A stretch of 64,000 bases of DNA from Enterococcus ureilyticus (GTDB lineage Bacteria > Bacillota > Bacilli > Lactobacillales > Enterococcaceae): positions 153,149-217,148 of the forward strand of contig NZ_MIKC01000040.1 of the NCBI RefSeq assembly GCF_001730315.1, given 5' to 3'. Positions 1-10,062 of this stretch are shown in pieces. How positions within the stretch are numbered: position 1 is the stretch's first letter; each line of letters opens with the position of its first letter. The position numbers and the translations under genes are program-made. The notes under the pieces were generated by a model. The model had not been told where the DNA came from. It did no database searches and saw only the letters and a program-made list of their open reading frames with translations.

Positions 1-1
1 G

Positions 2-412
2 TTCATTTCCTTCGCTCCAGCAGGGTTGTATCAATTTGTTCAAGAGTTCAACGGATTATATAATATGCCGTTATTGGTCATTATCCTGTTTGCTTTCTAT
101 TCGAAAAAAGCGACAGCTATCGCAGCGAAGTCAACAATTGCGATTCATATTGTGTTATATGCATTATCAAAAGTCTTTTTGAAAGATATTCATTTCTTGT
201 ATGTGTTGAGTCTGCTATTTTTCTTAGATATTTTGATCATGTTGGCGATTTCTAAGTGGAAACCAGATGGAAATTTTGTGTTGGAGTCCTTCGATACGAA
301 AGTAGACATCAAACCTTGGCGCTATACTAAAGTTGTTTCGGTTGTGTTGGTGGTCATTGTCATTTTGACTTATGTTGCTTTTTCTCCAATAGGTTTAGCG
401 AGCTTGCAATAA
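2..412 (+). CDS. C-terminal part of a sodium:solute symporter (SSS/SLC5 family), cut by window edge
   Basis: The reading frame is open from base 2, so this is the tail of a longer membrane protein. The visible 136 residues hold about three hydrophobic segments and end in a hydrophobic helix. The FAPAGLYQF stretch, the segment HFLYVLSLLFFLDILIML and the following WKP turn resemble the last helices of SSS-family sodium/sugar (SglT/YidK-like) symporters, which import a solute with sodium. The substrate cannot be told from this fragment. Family assignment is by remembered resemblance and is moderately sure. Confidence 0.6.
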   Translation, partial: FISFAPAGLYQFVQEFNGLYNMPLLVIILFAFYSKKATAIAAKSTIAIHIVLYALSKVFLKDIHFLYVLSLLFFLDILIMLAISKWKPDGNFVLESFDTKVDIKPWRYTKVVSVVLVVIVILTYVAFSPIGLASLQ

Positions 413-462
413 GGTGAGTTTAATGTTTGGGGAAAGGAATATCGATTAACAGGAGGGTTGAT

Positions 463-768
463 ATGGAAAAAACAATTTTGATTATCTGTGAATCTGGAAT
501 TAGTGCTTCATTATTAGTTTCAAAAATTCTAGAGTCACTCAGGGAAAAAAAGTTAGAATACGCAATCGATTATGCACCTGTAAGTCGTGTTCAAGAGAAA
601 CTTACGTTTAAAAATTATGATGTATTACTTTTAACACCTCAAGTTGCAAGATATGAGGATAAAATACAGGCAATCGTTGACCAGGAAAAATGCACATCTA
701 AAATCATATTCATCAAACCAGAAGATTTTCAGTATATGAATGTTGAACGAATGATTGGCCAATTGTAA
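463..768 (+). CDS. Orphan PTS EIIB-like protein (lactose/cellobiose type)
   Basis: A 101-residue protein. The start chosen is the ATG at 463, because an AGGAGG lies seven bases before it; an upstream in-frame start at 427 has no such site. The N-terminus ILIICESGISASLL has the small-domain pattern of PTS IIB proteins, in which a cysteine just after the first strand (here Cys10) takes phosphate from IIA and passes it to the sugar. The rest alternates strands and helices as expected. No IIA or IIC gene is visible beside it. It follows the symporter gene by 50 bases and is closed by a terminator, so it may be co-transcribed and could be regulatory. The family is likely; the sugar is unknown. Confidence 0.6.
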   Translation: MEKTILIICESGISASLLVSKILESLREKKLEYAIDYAPVSRVQEKLTFKNYDVLLLTPQVARYEDKIQAIVDQEKCTSKIIFIKPEDFQYMNVERMIGQL

Positions 769-792
769 AGAAGTCTTTAATATGAAAAAAAG

Positions 793-829
793 ATAGAGTG
801 AAACGAAAATGTTTTACTCTATTTTTTTT
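793..829 (+). terminator. Rho-independent terminator after the EIIB-like gene
   Basis: A 12-base stem (793-804 with 811-822, one G-U pair) with a 6-base loop is followed by a run of T. It separates the first two genes from the ribosomal cluster. Confidence 0.85.
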
Positions 830-982
830 GACCCACATAAAACGATTCTTGCATTGGCATACAAAGTCAGTTTTTCTTCTATTATATAGTTCTCAAATAG
901 ATAATTTGATTGGTAACACATAAGAAAATGAAAGGTGAGAAAATCCTTGCAATAAAAAACTGACTTTTTTCTGAAAAAATCC
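830..982. other. Intergenic region with a 13-base inverted repeat ahead of the S10 promoter
   Basis: No gene is seen here. A perfect 13-base inverted repeat has arms at 863-875 and 955-967, 79 bases apart, and a short direct repeat (AATCCTTGC) occurs just before and inside the S10 promoter. The arms could pair in RNA or mark a protein-binding site; neither is shown. Confidence 0.5.
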
Positions 983-1011
983 TTGCTATTACTATGTTTC
1001 TATAATATAAT
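983..1011 (+). promoter_or_regulatory. Sigma-A promoter of the S10 ribosomal operon
   Basis: A TTGCTA -35 box at 983-988 and a perfect TATAAT -10 box at 1006-1011 are spaced by 17 bases. Transcription should begin near 1018, giving a leader of about 165 bases before rpsJ. Confidence 0.85.
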
Positions 1012-1017
1012 TACAAA

Positions 1018-1183
1018 GGTGCTGTTTACAGAAGTGTAAAAGCATTGGTAAATCAAGCTTTTGATCTACCGGCTAAGAAACGAGAGGTTGCGACACGCCC
1101 GGACGCTTTGCCACGAACGAGCGTGACGGAAAAATTTTCGTGGAGCTATGTCTACTTTCAAAATAGGCGAAGGAGGGAACAAG
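1018..1183 (+). promoter_or_regulatory. Structured 5' leader of the S10 operon
   Basis: The leader is GC-richer than the upstream DNA. It contains a 7-base stem (1111-1117 with 1137-1143) directly before the rpsJ ribosome binding site. An alternative pairing of ACGCT (1103-1107) with AGCGT (1120-1124) would compete with this stem. Ribosomal operon leaders often bind one of their own products; which protein acts here is not evident. Confidence 0.5.
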
Positions 1184-1492
1184 ATGGCAAAACAAAAAAT
1201 TCGTATCCGTTTAAAAGCGTATGAACACCGTATTTTAGATCAATCAGCGGATAAAATTGTGGAAACAGCAAAAAGAACTGGAGCTGACGTGTCAGGACCA
1301 ATTCCATTACCAACAGAACGCTCGCTTTACACAGTTATTCGTGCGACTCATAAATACAAAGATTCACGCGAACAATTCGAAATGCGTACGCACAAACGTC
1401 TAATCGACATTGTGAACCCAACACCAAAAACAGTTGATGCTTTAATGAAGCTTGACTTACCATCTGGTGTGAATATTGAAATCAAACTATAA
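1184..1492 (+). CDS. rpsJ: 30S ribosomal protein S10
   Basis: A 102-residue protein, the normal S10 length. The N-terminus [20 protein letters not shown] is diagnostic. S10 sits in the head of the small subunit and, as NusE, also links the ribosome to transcription antitermination with NusB. The ATG at 1184 follows a strong GAAGGAGGG site; an in-frame ATG 36 bases upstream lies within the leader and lacks such a site. First gene of the cluster. Confidence 0.97.
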   Translation: MAKQKIRIRLKAYEHRILDQSADKIVETAKRTGADVSGPIPLPTERSLYTVIRATHKYKDSREQFEMRTHKRLIDIVNPTPKTVDALMKLDLPSGVNIEIKL

Positions 1493-1516
1493 AATCAAGA
1501 TGATGGAGGTGTACTC

Positions 1517-2146
1517 ATGACCAAAGGAATCTTAGGAAAAAAAGTGGGAATGACACAAATCTTTACTGAGTCTGGTGAATTAATTCCAGTAACAGTAGTT
1601 GAAGCTACGCCAAACGTAGTTTTACAAGTAAAAACTGTTGAGACTGACGGATACGAAGCTATCCAAATCGGTTACCAAGACAAACGTGAAGTATTAGCGA
1701 ACAAACCTGCGAAAGGTCATGTTGCGAAAGCAAACACGGCTCCTAAGCGCTTCATTAAGGAATTCAAAAATGTTGAGCTAGGAGAATATGAAGTAGGTAA
1801 AGAAATTAAGGTAGATGTTTTCCAAGCAGGAGACATTATTGATGTTACAGGAACTTCGAAAGGTAAAGGATTCCAAGGCGTTATCAAACGTCACGGACAA
1901 AGCCGCGGACCAATGAGTCACGGATCTCGTTACCACCGTCGTCCTGGGTCAATGGGTCCAGTTGCACCTAACCGTGTATTTAAAAATAAAAAACTTGCCG
2001 GCCGTATGGGTGGTAACCGCGTAACAATTCAAAACCTTGAAATTGTTAAAGTGGACGCTGAAAGAAATGTAATCATGATCAAAGGGAACATTCCTGGAGC
2101 GAAAAAATCATTAATCACAATCAAATCAGCTGTGAAAGCTAAATAA
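1517..2146 (+). CDS. rplC: 50S ribosomal protein L3
   Basis: A 209-residue protein of normal length. The conserved extension around residues 125-150 ([19 protein letters not shown]) reaches toward the peptidyl-transferase centre in known ribosomes. L3 is one of the proteins that start large-subunit assembly. A GGAGGTG site precedes the ATG, 24 bases after rpsJ. Confidence 0.97.
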   Translation: MTKGILGKKVGMTQIFTESGELIPVTVVEATPNVVLQVKTVETDGYEAIQIGYQDKREVLANKPAKGHVAKANTAPKRFIKEFKNVELGEYEVGKEIKVDVFQAGDIIDVTGTSKGKGFQGVIKRHGQSRGPMSHGSRYHRRPGSMGPVAPNRVFKNKKLAGRMGGNRVTIQNLEIVKVDAERNVIMIKGNIPGAKKSLITIKSAVKAK

Positions 2147-2171
2147 GCGTAGGGAAAGGAGGAACTAAGGA

Positions 2172-2795
2172 ATGCCGAATGTAGCATTATTTAAACAAGA
2201 TGGAACTCAAAATGGTGAAATCACTTTAAACGAAGAGATTTTCGGAATCGAACCAAATGAAACTGTTGTCTACGATGCAATCATCATGCAACGTGCTTCA
2301 TTAAGACAAGGTACACACTCAGTAAAACACCGCGGAGAAGTTCGTGGCGGTGGCCGTAAACCATGGCGTCAAAAAGGAACTGGTCGTGCTCGTCAAGGTT
2401 CAATTCGTTCACCACAATGGCGTGGAGGTGGCGTAGTCTTCGGACCAACACCACGTTCTTACAGCTACAAACTTCCTAAAAAAGTTCGTCGTTTAGCAAT
2501 GAAATCTGTATTATCAGATAAAGTTGCTGAAAACAACTTGGTAGCCGTTGAAGCTTTAGGCTTTGATGCACCAAAAACAAAAGAATTCAAACAAGTTCTA
2601 ACAAACTTATCTATTGATGCGAAAGTATTAGTTGTTTTAGAAACAGGAAATGATTTTGCAGCATTGTCTGCACGTAATCTACCAAACGTTTCTGTAGTAA
2701 CTTCTGATGACGTAAGTGTTTTAGATATCGTTTCTAATACTAAAGTATTGGCAACACAAACTGCTCTTACTCAAATTGAGGAGGTGCTTGCATAA
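2172..2795 (+). CDS. rplD: 50S ribosomal protein L4
   Basis: A 207-residue protein. The basic, glycine-rich loop near residues 57-95 ([17 protein letters not shown]) is the extension that lines the nascent-peptide tunnel and where macrolide-resistance changes occur in other bacteria; it looks intact. The stop overlaps the rplW start by one base (TAATG), so translation is probably coupled. Confidence 0.97.
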   Translation: MPNVALFKQDGTQNGEITLNEEIFGIEPNETVVYDAIIMQRASLRQGTHSVKHRGEVRGGGRKPWRQKGTGRARQGSIRSPQWRGGGVVFGPTPRSYSYKLPKKVRRLAMKSVLSDKVAENNLVAVEALGFDAPKTKEFKQVLTNLSIDAKVLVVLETGNDFAALSARNLPNVSVVTSDDVSVLDIVSNTKVLATQTALTQIEEVLA

Positions 2796-3085
2796 TGAAC
2801 TTACTAGACGTAATCAAACGCCCAGTGATCACTGAAAAATCCATGCTAGCTATGGACGAAAAGAAATACACTTTCGAAGTGGACACTCGCGCAAATAAAA
2901 CTTTAGTAAAACAAGCTGTTGTAGCAGCATTTGATGTTAAAGTTAAAAACGTAAACATCATTAACGTGCGCCCTAAGTTTAAACGTATGGGCAAACACGC
3001 TGGCTACACAAAAAAACGTCGCAAAGCTGTTGTGACATTAACAGATGATTCAAAAGAAATCCAAATTTTCGATGCTGCTGAATAA
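2795..3085 (+). CDS. rplW: 50S ribosomal protein L23
   Basis: A 96-residue L23 ([16 protein letters not shown]). It sits at the exit of the peptide tunnel and is the docking site for trigger factor and the signal recognition particle. It overlaps rplD by one base, and its ribosome binding site GAGGAGG lies inside rplD. Confidence 0.97.
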   Translation: MNLLDVIKRPVITEKSMLAMDEKKYTFEVDTRANKTLVKQAVVAAFDVKVKNVNIINVRPKFKRMGKHAGYTKKRRKAVVTLTDDSKEIQIFDAAE

Positions 3086-3123
3086 GCAGTCCATGTTAAC
3101 TATTAAATGGGAGGGAAAAAGAC

Positions 3124-3954
3124 GTGGCGATTAAAAAGTATAAACCTACCACAAATGGCCGTCGTAATATGACAGCATCTGATTTTGCTGAAATCACGAC
3201 ATCAACACCTGAAAAATCGTTGTTGGCGCCATTAAAAAACCATGCCGGTCGTAACAACAACGGTCGTATTACAGTTCGTCATCAAGGTGGCGGTCACAAA
3301 CGTCAATACCGTATGATCGACTTCAAACGTAATAAAGATAACGTTGTAGCGGTTGTCAAAACTATCGAGTATGATCCAAACCGTTCTGCTAACATCGCGT
3401 TAGTACATTACGAAGATGGAATCAAAGCATACATTCTAGCACCAAAAGGATTGGAAGTAGGCATGCGCCTTGTTTCCGGTACAGATGCAGATATTAAAGT
3501 AGGGAACGCATTACCATTGGAAAACATTCCAGTCGGTACTGTTGTCCACAACATTGAAATGAAACCTGGTAAAGGCGGTCAATTGATCCGTTCTGCTGGA
3601 ACAAGTGCTCAAGTACTTGGTAAAGAAGGCAAATACGTATTAATCCGTTTGAACTCTGGTGAAGTTCGTATGATCTTAGCAACTTGCCGTGCAACTATCG
3701 GTTCTGTTGGTAACGAACAACACGAATTAATCAACATTGGTAAAGCAGGCCGCTCTCGTTGGATGCGTAAACGCCCAACAGTTCGTGGTAGCGTAATGAA
3801 CCCGAACGATCACCCACACGGTGGTGGTGAAGGGAAACAACCGATTGGACGTAAAGCTCCTGTATCACCTTGGGGTCAACCAGCTATCGGCTTGAAAACT
3901 CGTAATAAAAGAGCTAAATCCGACAAATTTATCGTTCGTCGTCGTACTAAATAA
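3124..3954 (+). CDS. rplB: 50S ribosomal protein L2
   Basis: A 276-residue protein starting at GTG (3124) after GGGAGGG. The motif [13 protein letters not shown] near residues 224-236 holds the conserved histidine that lies close to the peptidyl-transferase centre. L2 binds 23S rRNA and is needed for subunit joining. Confidence 0.97.
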   Translation: MAIKKYKPTTNGRRNMTASDFAEITTSTPEKSLLAPLKNHAGRNNNGRITVRHQGGGHKRQYRMIDFKRNKDNVVAVVKTIEYDPNRSANIALVHYEDGIKAYILAPKGLEVGMRLVSGTDADIKVGNALPLENIPVGTVVHNIEMKPGKGGQLIRSAGTSAQVLGKEGKYVLIRLNSGEVRMILATCRATIGSVGNEQHELINIGKAGRSRWMRKRPTVRGSVMNPNDHPHGGGEGKQPIGRKAPVSPWGQPAIGLKTRNKRAKSDKFIVRRRTK

Positions 3955-3996
3955 TTTTTTTGACCATGTGTCGTACATTTTGAGAGGAGGTTCACC

Positions 3997-4275
3997 ATGG
4001 GTCGTAGTTTGAAAAAAGGACCTTTCGCTGATGAGCATTTAATGAAAAAAGTTGAAGCTCAACAAGGTGCCGAAAAGAAGAAAGTAATTAAAACTTGGTC
4101 TCGCCGTTCTACAATTTTTCCAACATTCGTTGGATTTACAATTGCCGTATATGATGGACGTAAACACGTTCCAGTATATATCCAAGAAGATATGGTAGGA
4201 CATAAATTAGGTGAATTTGCACCAACTAGAACTTATCGTGGCCACGGAGCCGACGATAAGAAAACTAGACGTTAA
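3997..4275 (+). CDS. rpsS: 30S ribosomal protein S19
   Basis: A 92-residue protein with the S19 start [10 protein letters not shown] and the typical basic end. It forms a pair with S13 in the head of the small subunit. A GAGAGGAGG site precedes the ATG. Confidence 0.97.
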   Translation: MGRSLKKGPFADEHLMKKVEAQQGAEKKKVIKTWSRRSTIFPTFVGFTIAVYDGRKHVPVYIQEDMVGHKLGEFAPTRTYRGHGADDKKTRR

Positions 4276-4296
4276 TTTTGAGGGGAGGAAATGCAA

Positions 4297-4644
4297 ATGT
4301 CAGAACAAATTACATCAGCTAAGGCAACTGCTAAAACAGTTCGCACTTCACCTCGTAAAGCCCGTTTAGTAATCGATCTTATCAGAGGTAAAAGCGTTGC
4401 GGATGCAATTTCTATCTTGAAATTCATGCCAAACAAATCTGCTGGAATTATTGAAAAAGTTTTAATGTCAGCAGTTGCTAACGCAGAAAATAACTTTGAC
4501 TTAGACGTTGAAAACTTAGTAGTATCTGAAGCATTTGTCAACGAAGGACCAACAATGAAACGCTTCCGTCCACGTGCAAAAGGTTCAGCATCACCAATTA
4601 ACAAACGTACAAGTCATCTTACAGTAGTAGTATCAGAAAAATAA
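4297..4644 (+). CDS. rplV: 50S ribosomal protein L22
   Basis: A 115-residue L22 whose beta-hairpin (residues about 80-100, [13 protein letters not shown]) lines the peptide tunnel. I chose ATG 4297 (MSEQITSAK), eight bases after AGGGGAGG, over ATG 4291, which would be only two bases from that site. Confidence 0.95.
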   Translation: MSEQITSAKATAKTVRTSPRKARLVIDLIRGKSVADAISILKFMPNKSAGIIEKVLMSAVANAENNFDLDVENLVVSEAFVNEGPTMKRFRPRAKGSASPINKRTSHLTVVVSEK

Positions 4645-4754
4645 TCTGTTTTAAACAGATGTCACTTGATAAGAGGAGGACCATTATTCTTAATGCTTTA
4701 GCATTTTGAAATAGTGGCTGCCGAACCTTAAAAGATTAAGAGGAGGGACAATCA
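4644..4754 (+). promoter_or_regulatory. Structured spacer between rplV and rpsC with a second ribosome binding site and a two-codon frame
   Basis: Directly after the rplV stop lies a perfect 7-base hairpin (4644-4650 with 4654-4660). A full AAGAGGAGGA binding site at 4671-4680 is followed not by a gene but by ATG CTT TAG (4693-4701). That frame sits in the loop of an 8-base stem (4681-4688 with 4710-4717), which contains an inner stem (4692-4696 with 4701-4705). The true rpsC site, also AAGAGGAGGG, follows at 4739-4747. This looks like a small regulatory leader, but its function is inferred only from shape. Confidence 0.5.
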
Positions 4755-5411
4755 GTGGGTCAAAAAGTACATCCAATTGGAATGCGTGTAGGCATCATCC
4801 GCGACTGGGATGCAAAATGGTATGCTGAAAAAGAGTATGCTGAGTTCTTACACGAAGATTTAAGAATCCGTAAATTTATCGCGACAAAACTTGCTGATGC
4901 CGCTGTGTCTACAATTGAGATCGAGCGCGCTGCAAATCGTGTGAATATTTCAATCCACACAGCTAAACCAGGTATGGTTATCGGTAAAGGCGGATCTGAA
5001 GTCGAAAACCTAAGAAAATCATTGAATTCACTAACTGGTAAAAGAGTTCATATCAACATCATTGAAATCAAAAAACCAGATTTAGATGCAAAATTAGTAG
5101 GCGAAGGAATTGCACGTCAATTAGAAAACCGTGTTGCTTTCCGTCGTGCTCAAAAACAAGCGATCCAACGCACTATGCGTTCAGGCGCTAAAGGAATCAA
5201 AACACAAGTATCAGGTCGTTTAAACGGTGCTGATATCGCTCGTTCAGAAGGTTACTCTGAAGGTACAGTTCCACTTCACACTTTGCGTGCTGATATTGAT
5301 TACGCATGGGAAGAAGCAGACACAACTTACGGAAAATTAGGAGTTAAAGTGTGGATTTACCGTGGAGAAATTCTTCCAACGAAAAAAAACACTGAGAAAG
5401 GAGGGAAATAA
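4755..5411 (+). CDS. rpsC: 30S ribosomal protein S3
   Basis: A 218-residue protein starting at GTG ([19 protein letters not shown]). The KH type 2 RNA-binding motif GMVIGKGG lies near residue 75. S3 forms part of the mRNA entry tunnel with S4 and S5. It is preceded by an unusually long spacer for this cluster. Confidence 0.97.
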   Translation: MGQKVHPIGMRVGIIRDWDAKWYAEKEYAEFLHEDLRIRKFIATKLADAAVSTIEIERAANRVNISIHTAKPGMVIGKGGSEVENLRKSLNSLTGKRVHINIIEIKKPDLDAKLVGEGIARQLENRVAFRRAQKQAIQRTMRSGAKGIKTQVSGRLNGADIARSEGYSEGTVPLHTLRADIDYAWEEADTTYGKLGVKVWIYRGEILPTKKNTEKGGK

Positions 5412-5413
5412 TC

Positions 5414-5848
5414 ATGTTAGTACCTAAACGTGTAAAACACCGTCGTGAATTTAGAGGTAAAATGCGTGGTGAAGCCAAAGGCGGAAAAGAAGTAGCATTT
5501 GGTGAATGGGGTTTACAAGCAACTGAATCTCACTGGATTACTAACCGTCAAATCGAAGCTGCCCGTATTGCTATGACTCGTTATATGAAACGTGGCGGGA
5601 AAGTATGGATTAAAATTTTCCCTCATAAATCATATACAAGTAAAGCTATCGGTGTTCGTATGGGTAAAGGTAAAGGGGCACCTGAAGGCTGGGTATCACC
5701 AGTTAAGCGTGGTAAAATCATGTTTGAAATCGCAGGCGTACCTGAAGAAGTAGCTCGTGAAGCACTTCGCCTTGCATCCCACAAATTACCGGTGAAAACC
5801 AAAATTGTAAAACGTGAGGAAATGGGTGGTGAATCGAATGAAGGTTAA
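5414..5848 (+). CDS. rplP: 50S ribosomal protein L16
   Basis: A 144-residue L16 ([19 protein letters not shown]), which binds near the A-site tRNA elbow in the large subunit. It begins two bases after rpsC, and its stop lies 11 bases inside rpmC, so the three are probably translationally coupled. Confidence 0.97.
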   Translation: MLVPKRVKHRREFRGKMRGEAKGGKEVAFGEWGLQATESHWITNRQIEAARIAMTRYMKRGGKVWIKIFPHKSYTSKAIGVRMGKGKGAPEGWVSPVKRGKIMFEIAGVPEEVAREALRLASHKLPVKTKIVKREEMGGESNEG

Positions 5849-6026
5849 AGAAATCAGAGAATTAACCACTGCCGAAATGCTTGAAAAAGAAAAGCAATTC
5901 AAAGAAGAATTATTTAATCTTAGATTCCAACTAGCAACAGGTCAATTAGAAAACACTGCACGTATTCAAGAAGTACGTCAATCGATTGCACGCATCAAAA
6001 CAGTATTGCGTGAACAAGCTAACTAA
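5838..6026 (+). CDS. rpmC: 50S ribosomal protein L29
   Basis: A 62-residue L29 starting [14 protein letters not shown]. It is a two-helix protein at the tunnel exit near L23. The ATG at 5838 overlaps the end of rplP. A longer in-frame reading from 5814 would add eight residues and is not typical of the family. Confidence 0.95.
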   Translation: MKVKEIRELTTAEMLEKEKQFKEELFNLRFQLATGQLENTARIQEVRQSIARIKTVLREQAN

Positions 6027-6049
6027 TAGTGGAAGGAGGCCAAACGCGT

Positions 6050-6316
6050 ATGACTGAAGAAAGAAATCAACGCAAAGTTTACCAAGGTCGTGTTGTTTCA
6101 GATAAGATGGATAAAACTATCACTGTTGTCGTAGAAACAAAGAAAAACCATCCTATTTATGGTAAACGTATGAAATATTCTAAGAAATACAAAGCTCATG
6201 ATGAAAACAACACTGCAAAAGTTGGAGACATCGTAAGAATCATGGAAACTCGTCCATTATCAGCTACAAAACGTTTCCGTTTACTAGAGGTAGTCGAAGA
6301 AGCAGTTATTATCTAA
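6050..6316 (+). CDS. rpsQ: 30S ribosomal protein S17
   Basis: An 88-residue S17 with the OB-fold motif around [12 protein letters not shown] and the conserved KKYKAHDE stretch. It is a primary binder of 16S rRNA. I chose ATG 6050 after GGAAGGAGG instead of the longer reading from 6029, which would place the start before the binding site. Confidence 0.96.
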   Translation: MTEERNQRKVYQGRVVSDKMDKTITVVVETKKNHPIYGKRMKYSKKYKAHDENNTAKVGDIVRIMETRPLSATKRFRLLEVVEEAVII

Positions 6317-6345
6317 TAAAAACGAGATTTTCCTATATAGATTGA

Positions 6346-6744
<399 letters not shown>

Positions 6745-6778
6745 TCAGGACACGTATCAAAGGAGGTGCGAAACAGTA

Positions 6779-7087
6779 ATGTTTGTTAAAAAAGGCGATA
6801 AAGTGAAAATTATCACTGGCAAAGACAAAAATAAAGAAGGCGTTGTATTAGCAGCGTTTCCTAAAAAAGACAAAGTCATCGTTGAAGGTGTTAACATCAT
6901 GAAAAAACACCAAAAACCAAATCAAGCAGCGCCGCAAGGCGGAATCCTAGAAGTCGAAGCGCCGATTCATGTTTCTAATGTAATGGTGATTGACGGAACA
7001 GGTGTAGCTGGTCGTGTAGGTTACAAAGAAGTCGATGGTAAAAAAGTCCGTGTTTCTAAAAAAACCGGTGAAGTCTTAGATAAATAG
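6779..7087 (+). CDS. rplX: 50S ribosomal protein L24
   Basis: A 102-residue L24 with an N-terminal KOW motif ([19 protein letters not shown]). It is an assembly-initiator protein of the large subunit. An AAGGAGGTG site lies upstream. Confidence 0.97.
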   Translation: MFVKKGDKVKIITGKDKNKEGVVLAAFPKKDKVIVEGVNIMKKHQKPNQAAPQGGILEVEAPIHVSNVMVIDGTGVAGRVGYKEVDGKKVRVSKKTGEVLDK

Positions 7088-7113
7088 ATTAAAAGGAAGG
7101 AGGGGCTTACTAA

Positions 7114-7653
7114 ATGAACCGCCTGAAAGAAAAATATATTAAAGAAATTACTCCAGCATTAGTGGAAAAATTTAATTATAATTCAGTTATGCAAACACCA
7201 AAAGTTGATAAGATCGTTATTAACATGGGTGTGGGTGACGCTGTATCTAACGCAAAAAACTTAGATAAAGCAGTTGAAGAATTAGCATTGATCACAGGTC
7301 AAAAACCTCTAATCACTAAAGCTAAGAAATCAATCGCTGGTTTCCGTTTACGTGAAGGCATGCCAATCGGTGCGAAAGTTACTTTACGCGGAGAAAGAAT
7401 GTACGAATTTTTAGATAAATTAGTATCTGTTTCTCTACCTCGTGTACGTGACTTCCACGGAGTAAGCAAAAAAGCTTTTGACGGACGTGGTAACTATACT
7501 TTAGGTGTTAAAGAACAATTAATCTTCCCAGAAGTTGATTATGATTTAGTAGATAAAGTACGCGGTATGGACATCGTTATTGTAACGACAGCAAACACAG
7601 ATGAAGAATCTCGTGAATTGTTAACACAATTAGGTATGCCATTCCAAAAATAA
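7114..7653 (+). CDS. rplE: 50S ribosomal protein L5
   Basis: A 179-residue L5 ([16 protein letters not shown]), which binds 5S rRNA together with L18 and contacts the P-site tRNA. Length and the core INMGVGDA segment are normal. Confidence 0.97.
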   Translation: MNRLKEKYIKEITPALVEKFNYNSVMQTPKVDKIVINMGVGDAVSNAKNLDKAVEELALITGQKPLITKAKKSIAGFRLREGMPIGAKVTLRGERMYEFLDKLVSVSLPRVRDFHGVSKKAFDGRGNYTLGVKEQLIFPEVDYDLVDKVRGMDIVIVTTANTDEESRELLTQLGMPFQK

Positions 7654-7671
7654 TAAAAGGAGGCGAACTAC

Positions 7672-7857
7672 GTGGCTAAAAAATCAATGATTGCTAAAAA
7701 CAAACGCCCTGCAAAACATTCAACACAAGCGTATACTCGTTGTGAACGTTGCGGACGTCCACATTCAGTTTATCGTAAATTTCATCTTTGCCGTATTTGC
7801 TTCCGCGAACTTGCCTATAAAGGTCAAATTCCCGGCGTGAAGAAAGCTAGCTGGTAA
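7672..7857 (+). CDS. rpsZ: 30S ribosomal protein S14, zinc-binding short form
   Basis: A 61-residue S14 starting at GTG. Two CxxC pairs (CERC at residues 24-27 and CRIC near 40-43) would bind zinc, marking the C+ type of S14 found in many Gram-positives. A zinc-free, longer paralogue may exist elsewhere in such genomes, but none is in this window. Confidence 0.96.
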   Translation: MAKKSMIAKNKRPAKHSTQAYTRCERCGRPHSVYRKFHLCRICFRELAYKGQIPGVKKASW

Positions 7858-7892
7858 ACAAGTAAACTCGCATAAAGGAGGTAAATAGTTCA

Positions 7893-8291
7893 ATGGTCAT
7901 GACAGATCCAATTGCAGATTTTCTAACGCGCATTCGTAATGCAAACATGGTTAAACATGAAAGCTTGGAAGTGCCTGCGTCAAAAATCAAACGTGATATC
8001 GCTGAAATCTTGAAACGTGAAGGTTTCGTACGCGATGTAGAATATATCGAAGATGACAAACAAGGCGTGATCCGTGTTTTCCTTAAATACGGTAAAAACG
8101 AAGAACGTGTTATCACAAACTTAAAACGTATCTCTAAACCAGGTTTACGTGCTTATGTCAAATCTGACGAAGTACCTAAAGTATTAAATGGTCTAGGAAT
8201 CGCGATTATCTCTACTTCTGAAGGTGTTGTAACTGATAAAGAAGCAAGAGCTAAAAACATCGGCGGCGAAGTAATCGCCTACGTATGGTAA
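7893..8291 (+). CDS. rpsH: 30S ribosomal protein S8
   Basis: A 132-residue S8 ([18 protein letters not shown]). S8 binds the central domain of 16S rRNA and, in E. coli, represses the spc operon. An AAAGGAGG site precedes the ATG at 7893; a second ATG at 7899 is possible, but the longer form matches the family as I remember it. Confidence 0.96.
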   Translation: MVMTDPIADFLTRIRNANMVKHESLEVPASKIKRDIAEILKREGFVRDVEYIEDDKQGVIRVFLKYGKNEERVITNLKRISKPGLRAYVKSDEVPKVLNGLGIAIISTSEGVVTDKEARAKNIGGEVIAYVW

Positions 8292-8322
8292 TTTAAAAAA
8301 ACACACAAGGAGGTGTCTCTAA

Positions 8323-8859
8323 GTGAGCCGTATTGGTAATAAAATCGTTGTACTTCCTGCTGGCGTCGAAGTTAAGCAAGAAGGAAACAACATTACTGTA
8401 AAAGGACCTAAAGGTGAATTAACACGTGAATTTTCTGCTGATATCAAAATGAATATCGAAGGAAATGAAGTAACATTCACTCGTCCAAATGATAGCAAAG
8501 ACATGAAAACAATCCACGGAACAACCCGTGCGAACTTCAATAACATGGTTGTAGGAGTAAGTACAGGCTTTGAAAAAGGTCTTGAACTTATCGGGGTTGG
8601 GTACCGTGCTCAAATGCAAGGGACTACATTAGTTCTTAACGTTGGGTATTCTCATCCAGTAGAAATCACACCACCAGCTGGTGTAACTGTAGAAGTACCT
8701 TCGAATACACAAGTAGTTGTAAAAGGCGCTAACAAAGAACATGTTGGTGAATTAGCAGCAAATATTCGTGGTACTCGTCCTCCAGAACCTTATAAAGGCA
8801 AAGGAATCCGTTATGTTGGCGAATTCGTACGCCGTAAAGAAGGTAAAACTGGTAAATAA
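8323..8859 (+). CDS. rplF: 50S ribosomal protein L6
   Basis: A 178-residue L6 starting at GTG (MSRIGNK) after AAGGAGGTG. The C-terminal motif [13 protein letters not shown] is conserved. L6 lies near the sarcin-ricin loop where translation factors bind. Confidence 0.97.
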   Translation: MSRIGNKIVVLPAGVEVKQEGNNITVKGPKGELTREFSADIKMNIEGNEVTFTRPNDSKDMKTIHGTTRANFNNMVVGVSTGFEKGLELIGVGYRAQMQGTTLVLNVGYSHPVEITPPAGVTVEVPSNTQVVVKGANKEHVGELAANIRGTRPPEPYKGKGIRYVGEFVRRKEGKTGK

Positions 8860-8872
8860 TAGCAGCTTGAGA

Positions 8873-8902
8873 GTTATTTTTCAACTCTGTTTGAAAAATA
8901 AC
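8873..8902 (+). other. Perfect 12-base stem-loop between rplF and rplR
   Basis: Arms 8873-8884 and 8891-8902 are perfectly complementary with a 6-base loop. There is no following T run, so it is not a simple terminator. It may protect or process the mRNA between L6 and L18, or attenuate partially. Confidence 0.7.
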
Positions 8903-8955
8903 GATCCGTTGTCTATCGCAGCTTAATAGCTAGCAAATATAAAGAGGTGACAATT

Positions 8956-9312
8956 GTGATTACAAAACCAGATAAAAACAAAACACGCCAAAAGAGACAT
9001 CGCCGTGTACGTAACAAAATCTCTGGTACTGCTGAGTGCCCACGCTTGAACGTATTCCGTTCTAACAAAAACATCTACGCGCAAATCATTGATGACGTAG
9101 CGGGTGTAACGCTAGCAAGTGCCTCTGCCTTAGATAAAGAAATTTCAGGTGGAAACAAAACAGAAACAGCCGCAGCTGTTGGTAAATTAATCGCTGAACG
9201 TGCCGCTGAAAAAGGCGTTAAAGTAGTAGTCTTTGACCGTGGTGGATACCTTTACCATGGCCGCGTGCAAGCTTTAGCTGAAGCAGCGCGTGAAAATGGA
9301 CTAGAATTTTAG
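8956..9312 (+). CDS. rplR: 50S ribosomal protein L18
   Basis: A 118-residue L18 starting at GTG 8956 ([15 protein letters not shown]). The GTG at 8947 is part of the AGAGGTG ribosome binding site, so the shorter form is chosen. L18 carries 5S rRNA into the large subunit with L5. Confidence 0.95.
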   Translation: MITKPDKNKTRQKRHRRVRNKISGTAECPRLNVFRSNKNIYAQIIDDVAGVTLASASALDKEISGGNKTETAAAVGKLIAERAAEKGVKVVVFDRGGYLYHGRVQALAEAARENGLEF

Positions 9313-9332
9313 GAGAAGGAGGAACACCATTC

Positions 9333-9833
9333 ATGGTTTATATTGATCCAAAACACTTGGAATTAGAAGACCGCGTGGTTTCTATCAACCGTGTAACGAA
9401 AGTTGTTAAAGGTGGACGTCGTCTACGCTTTGCAGCATTAGTTGTTGTGGGAGATAAAAACGGTCACGTTGGCTTTGGGACTGGTAAAGCACAAGAAGTG
9501 CCAGAAGCAATCCGTAAAGCAATCGAAGACGCGAAGAAAAACTTAGTGGAAGTACCTATGGTTGGTTCTAGTATCCCTCACGAAGTGATTGGGGTATTCG
9601 GTGGTGGCCGTATCCTTATGAAACCTGCAGTAGAAGGTTCTGGGGTAGCCGCTGGTGGACCAGTTCGTGCCGTATTGGAATTAGCTGGTGTAGCAGATAT
9701 TACATCAAAATCATTAGGTTCAAACACACCAATCAACGTTGTTCGCGCAACAGTTGAAGGGTTAAAACAATTAAAACGTGCCGAAGAAGTGGCAGCACTT
9801 CGCGGTAAATCTGTAGAAGAAATTTTAGGATAA
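9333..9833 (+). CDS. rpsE: 30S ribosomal protein S5
   Basis: A 166-residue S5. The segment [20 protein letters not shown] is the conserved RNA-binding region where spectinomycin-resistance changes occur in other bacteria; it appears ordinary. A GGAGAAGGAGG site lies upstream. Confidence 0.97.
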   Translation: MVYIDPKHLELEDRVVSINRVTKVVKGGRRLRFAALVVVGDKNGHVGFGTGKAQEVPEAIRKAIEDAKKNLVEVPMVGSSIPHEVIGVFGGGRILMKPAVEGSGVAAGGPVRAVLELAGVADITSKSLGSNTPINVVRATVEGLKQLKRAEEVAALRGKSVEEILG

Positions 9834-9846
9834 GGAGGACAAAATA

Positions 9847-10026
9847 ATGGCTGAATTAAAAGTTACATTAAAACGCAGCGTTATCGGACGTCCTCAAAAC
9901 CAAAAAGATACAGTTAAAGCATTAGGTTTAGGTAAACTAAACAGCTCTGTTGTGAAACCTGCGAACGAAGCAATCAAAGGTATGATCAACACTGTGTCAC
10001 ATTTAGTGGACGTTGAAGAAGTTTAA
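9847..10026 (+). CDS. rpmD: 50S ribosomal protein L30
   Basis: A 59-residue L30 ([16 protein letters not shown]), 13 bases after rpsE with a TAAGGAGG site. Small single-domain protein of the large subunit. Length is normal for the bacterial short form. Confidence 0.95.
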   Translation: MAELKVTLKRSVIGRPQNQKDTVKALGLGKLNSSVVKPANEAIKGMINTVSHLVDVEEV

Positions 10027-10062
10027 TTTACAATAGTACATTGTTAAGGAGGTGCCAAACCA

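Noticed and set aside
463..768. EIIB-like protein as part of a complete sugar PTS
   Set aside because: No IIA, IIC or sugar hydrolase genes are visible on either side; it is reported as an orphan.
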